Shown here in pieces: positions 8,001-8,875 of a stretch of DNA of 8,875 nt. Position 1 is the first letter of the stretch. Each line of letters starts with the position of its first letter. The position numbers and the translations under genes were made by a program. The notes beneath the pieces were generated by a model. The model was not told where the DNA came from. It made no database searches and saw only the letters and a program-made list of their open reading frames with translations. The DNA is from JALTID01 sp027004335 [NCBI: bacterium] (lineage in GTDB: Bacteria > JALSQH01), in contig JALTID010000132.1 of assembly GCA_027004335.1 (NCBI GenBank), forward strand, positions 919 through 9,793, in the 5' to 3' direction.

Positions 8001-8856
8001 TAACTGCAGTGGCACTAGAATCATTTACCGAAGTTGGGCATTCTCCATTAGCTTTTCTTAGGATCTTAACTCCTTTGTAATCTTTATCTGCAGGATCATT
8101 CCAGCTGAGGGTCAGGGCATTTCCTTCAGGTACAGAGGTGATGGACAAATTGTAAACATCTGCTGGAGGTGTTAAGTCAACTGAAGGTCCTGCAATTACG
8201 ACTCCTTTGGAATAATTACCGCTTTCATCATAAGCCACAACAAGATAGTAATAAGTTTCCCCATTTTCAACATTGCTATCAGTATAGGTCTCATCAGTTC
8301 CTGTATAAACTACTTCTCCATCATCAAGAGATGCAGGAACTGAGCCTTCTTTTTTTATTATCTTAACTCCAGCGAAGTCCTCATCAGGAGGGTTTGTCCA
8401 TATGAGTTTTATGTCTCCATCGAATAGAAACTGAATCAATAAATTTGATACATCAGCAGGTGGTTGAGTATCTTCTGGTGTGCCGGATACAACTATTCCT
8501 TTGGAAAAATGACCTTTTCCATCTGTTGTGGCTACAAGGTAGAAGTACTTGGTCCCATTGGTTAAGCCTGTATCTGTGAAAGTTGTTGCATTACCATCAA
8601 ATACTTTAGTTCCATCTTGCAGATTAGTCGGTTCGTTTTTTTCTTTTCTAACAATTATTACCCCTTTTACTGTGGAGCTATTGGGCATTTCCCATTTTAA
8701 GATGAGAGTCTTTCCTGCTGCAGGAGCTGAAACAGTTAAATTAGCTACCTCAGGAAGAACTGATGTTGCTGTCCCCTTTGTCTTGTTGCTTCCTCCGCAT
8801 GATGCGAAGAAAGCAAGAAAAAAAAGAAGAAAAATTGGAATAATTCTCTTTCTCAT
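5038..8856 (-). CDS. Large lipoprotein with five FN3-like repeats and a beta-propeller-like C-terminal region
   Basis: The 1272-residue product has a lipoprotein signal peptide ending in FASC (Cys20; +2 is Gly). After a short linker come five tandem fibronectin-III-like modules (about residues 35-133, 134-231, 232-335, 336-439 and 440-537). Each has a core Trp strand (LKW, LIW, LSW, ISW, IYW), a YYY/YCYAF-type strand and a closing NYS/NYAK turn. The first four junctions end in PP. Residues about 545-1272 contain a dozen or so short aromatic beta strands spaced roughly 45-60 residues apart (VVYT, IIYT, HVYYV, ILIYY, YIAYFD and others). A single Asp-box, STDGGSSW, lies at 1009-1016. This looks like one or two beta-propellers of the sialidase/BNR or FG-GAP type, but no catalytic signature is visible. 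A role in surface binding or adhesion is inference. GGAGGT lies five bases before the ATG. The gene is complete and ends in a hairpin terminator. Confidence 0.92.
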   Translation of the reverse strand: MRKRIIPIFLLFFLAFFASCGGSNKTKGTATSVLPEVANLTVSAPAAGKTLILKWEMPNSSTVKGVIIVRKEKNEPTNLQDGTKVFDGNATTFTDTGLTNGTKYFYLVATTDGKGHFSKGIVVSGTPEDTQPPADVSNLLIQFLFDGDIKLIWTNPPDEDFAGVKIIKKEGSVPASLDDGEVVYTGTDETYTDSNVENGETYYYLVVAYDESGNYSKGVVIAGPSVDLTPPADVYNLSITSVPEGNALTLSWNDPADKDYKGVKILRKANGECPTSVNDSSATAVITATKGQTTFTDTELTDGVEYCYAFFTFDEVPNYSNGATIEGIPRDIVPPGKVYSIAVTVVPEGNELKISWMEPSDDDYTGVRILRGDNGYCPKSTDDTSASKVKEFSKGMAYLDESGLNDDEEYCYAFFTFDEARNYSERVTATGIPHDSVPPAPVTVIKVLPTLSGNNIYWKTPVTTDDLAGYKIVAKEGSSPVSVTDGTAISATPTDLGKGWHEVIDINAKKDTTTYYAIYSYDEVPNYAKPAVGKANLNLMGETQMGINGIQSKILAFSSFGGSDYYVVYTSQDNRGGLKITYIDSSPTSLVDEPVSEFTAFEDESNYIIYTLYVSLYNNPGIKLLKWNTQEWDKVWPDTVIASKAEEKSLQLYATTGLFDGQYIHVYYVTGGEGNWSIKETFVDPNDGKVIFTDNVADLQADPDSTLLSIKAVQNGNNIDVLAYFIDLDSHAAKLYLISGNNSIRWTPQLIYDSALNGDRSIGIPAITVNSSGDILIYYKKSATSANPDIFRGHLEVISGGTSTGYDYGVEYGQGGLNLNENDIMVDDNDNVMILTYVNGDTGCTTGSIEKRKVSPGHYSDPLTTKIDSYPLLRSDDFPCIGRRGISEFLQQSLVELTAWNNGLYFYQQSSSGSFSSDAVTSDTSYHRTLEPIYPIGGIDLLDLSGSWYFISSGYPEASPDKKEGIMSPIQPANNAISTFGDNIVLDTDYIGNSIFSLVGGGALTLWASTDGGSSWNSYSVSTSSVISASIKVVQGSSNTANIYIAYFDTANNLHYCYATSSNFTFTCQDIDTSSAPAITDWIDIDYDEAINKPIIEYSVDDSGNYWVRVVTPDGTLDQNIISAPGAKEGINLQHVNNKLGSVFFNSDSGVTKIYFTPDVETASSATPLTACTFSQYPNDPQTSIPPQISDDGKTVFYFGENMELYYGVYFSEQNCWVFDNIISYSALSDEAITKMDTLYTLEPGYFRIGYQGFTFLRNMGIDFVLDVGITY
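7246..8754 (-). repeat. Five tandem FN3-like modules encoded within the large lipoprotein gene
   Basis: Approximate units on the minus strand are 8458-8754, 8164-8457, 7852-8163, 7540-7851 and 7246-7539. Units 3 and 4 are both 104 codons, share the VPEGN...L..SW opening and an EYCYAFFTFDE block, and carry two cysteines each. They look like the most recent internal duplication. Units 1 and 2 lack the cysteines and are 99 and 98 codons. Unit 5 is the most divergent. Confidence 0.8.
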
Positions 8857-8861
8857 CTCTA

Positions 8862-8867
8862 ACCTCC
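8862..8867 (-). promoter_or_regulatory. Shine-Dalgarno of the FN3/propeller lipoprotein gene
   Basis: The minus strand reads GGAGGT five bases before the ATG at 8854-8856. This confirms that the gene start lies inside the window; its promoter lies beyond the right edge. Confidence 0.8.
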
Positions 8868-8875
8868 ATTTAATT

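Overview
The window is AT-rich and carries two long predicted lipoproteins with lipobox signal peptides, one of them a periplasmic-type metallophosphatase, next to a remnant of an OpgB-type enzyme. This points to a diderm (Gram-negative type) bacterium. Shine-Dalgarno sequences are strong (AGGAGGT, GGAGGT) and the code is standard: at least one TGA is a true stop, because a hairpin terminator follows it directly. I cannot name the lineage from sequence alone; a low-GC delta-proteobacterium-like or candidate-phylum organism would fit.

Layout. Positions 1-680 (+) hold the C-terminal part of an OpgB/MdoB-like phosphoglycerol transferase (LTA-synthase/sulfatase fold). It appears broken: the frame ends right after the conserved Ser-Asp of the metal site, and homology resumes in another frame. 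Positions 681-846 show no gene. Positions 847-1107 (-) encode a small two-helix membrane protein that starts with TTG. Positions 1148-1963 (+) encode a PAPS-dependent sulfotransferase-family protein. The convergent gene at 2001-4814 (-) encodes a 937-residue lipoprotein with an Ig-like domain, a 5'-nucleotidase-type metallophosphatase, its C-terminal domain and a CARDB-like domain. Positions 5038-8856 (-) encode a 1272-residue lipoprotein with five tandem fibronectin-III-like repeats and a long beta-propeller-like region. A strong hairpin terminator sits between the two lipoprotein genes.

How the genes fit together. The common theme is the cell surface: a (dead) glycan phosphoglycerol transferase, a sulfotransferase that could modify a surface glycan, and two exported lipoproteins. 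The two lipoprotein genes share a strand, but the terminator argues that they are largely separate transcription units. I see no CRISPR array, tRNA, rRNA, insertion sequence or phage gene, and no convincing new multi-gene system. The most interesting points are the disruption of the OpgB homologue exactly at its metal site, the loss of several usually conserved residues in the nucleotidase-like lipoprotein, and the architecture of the two lipoproteins.
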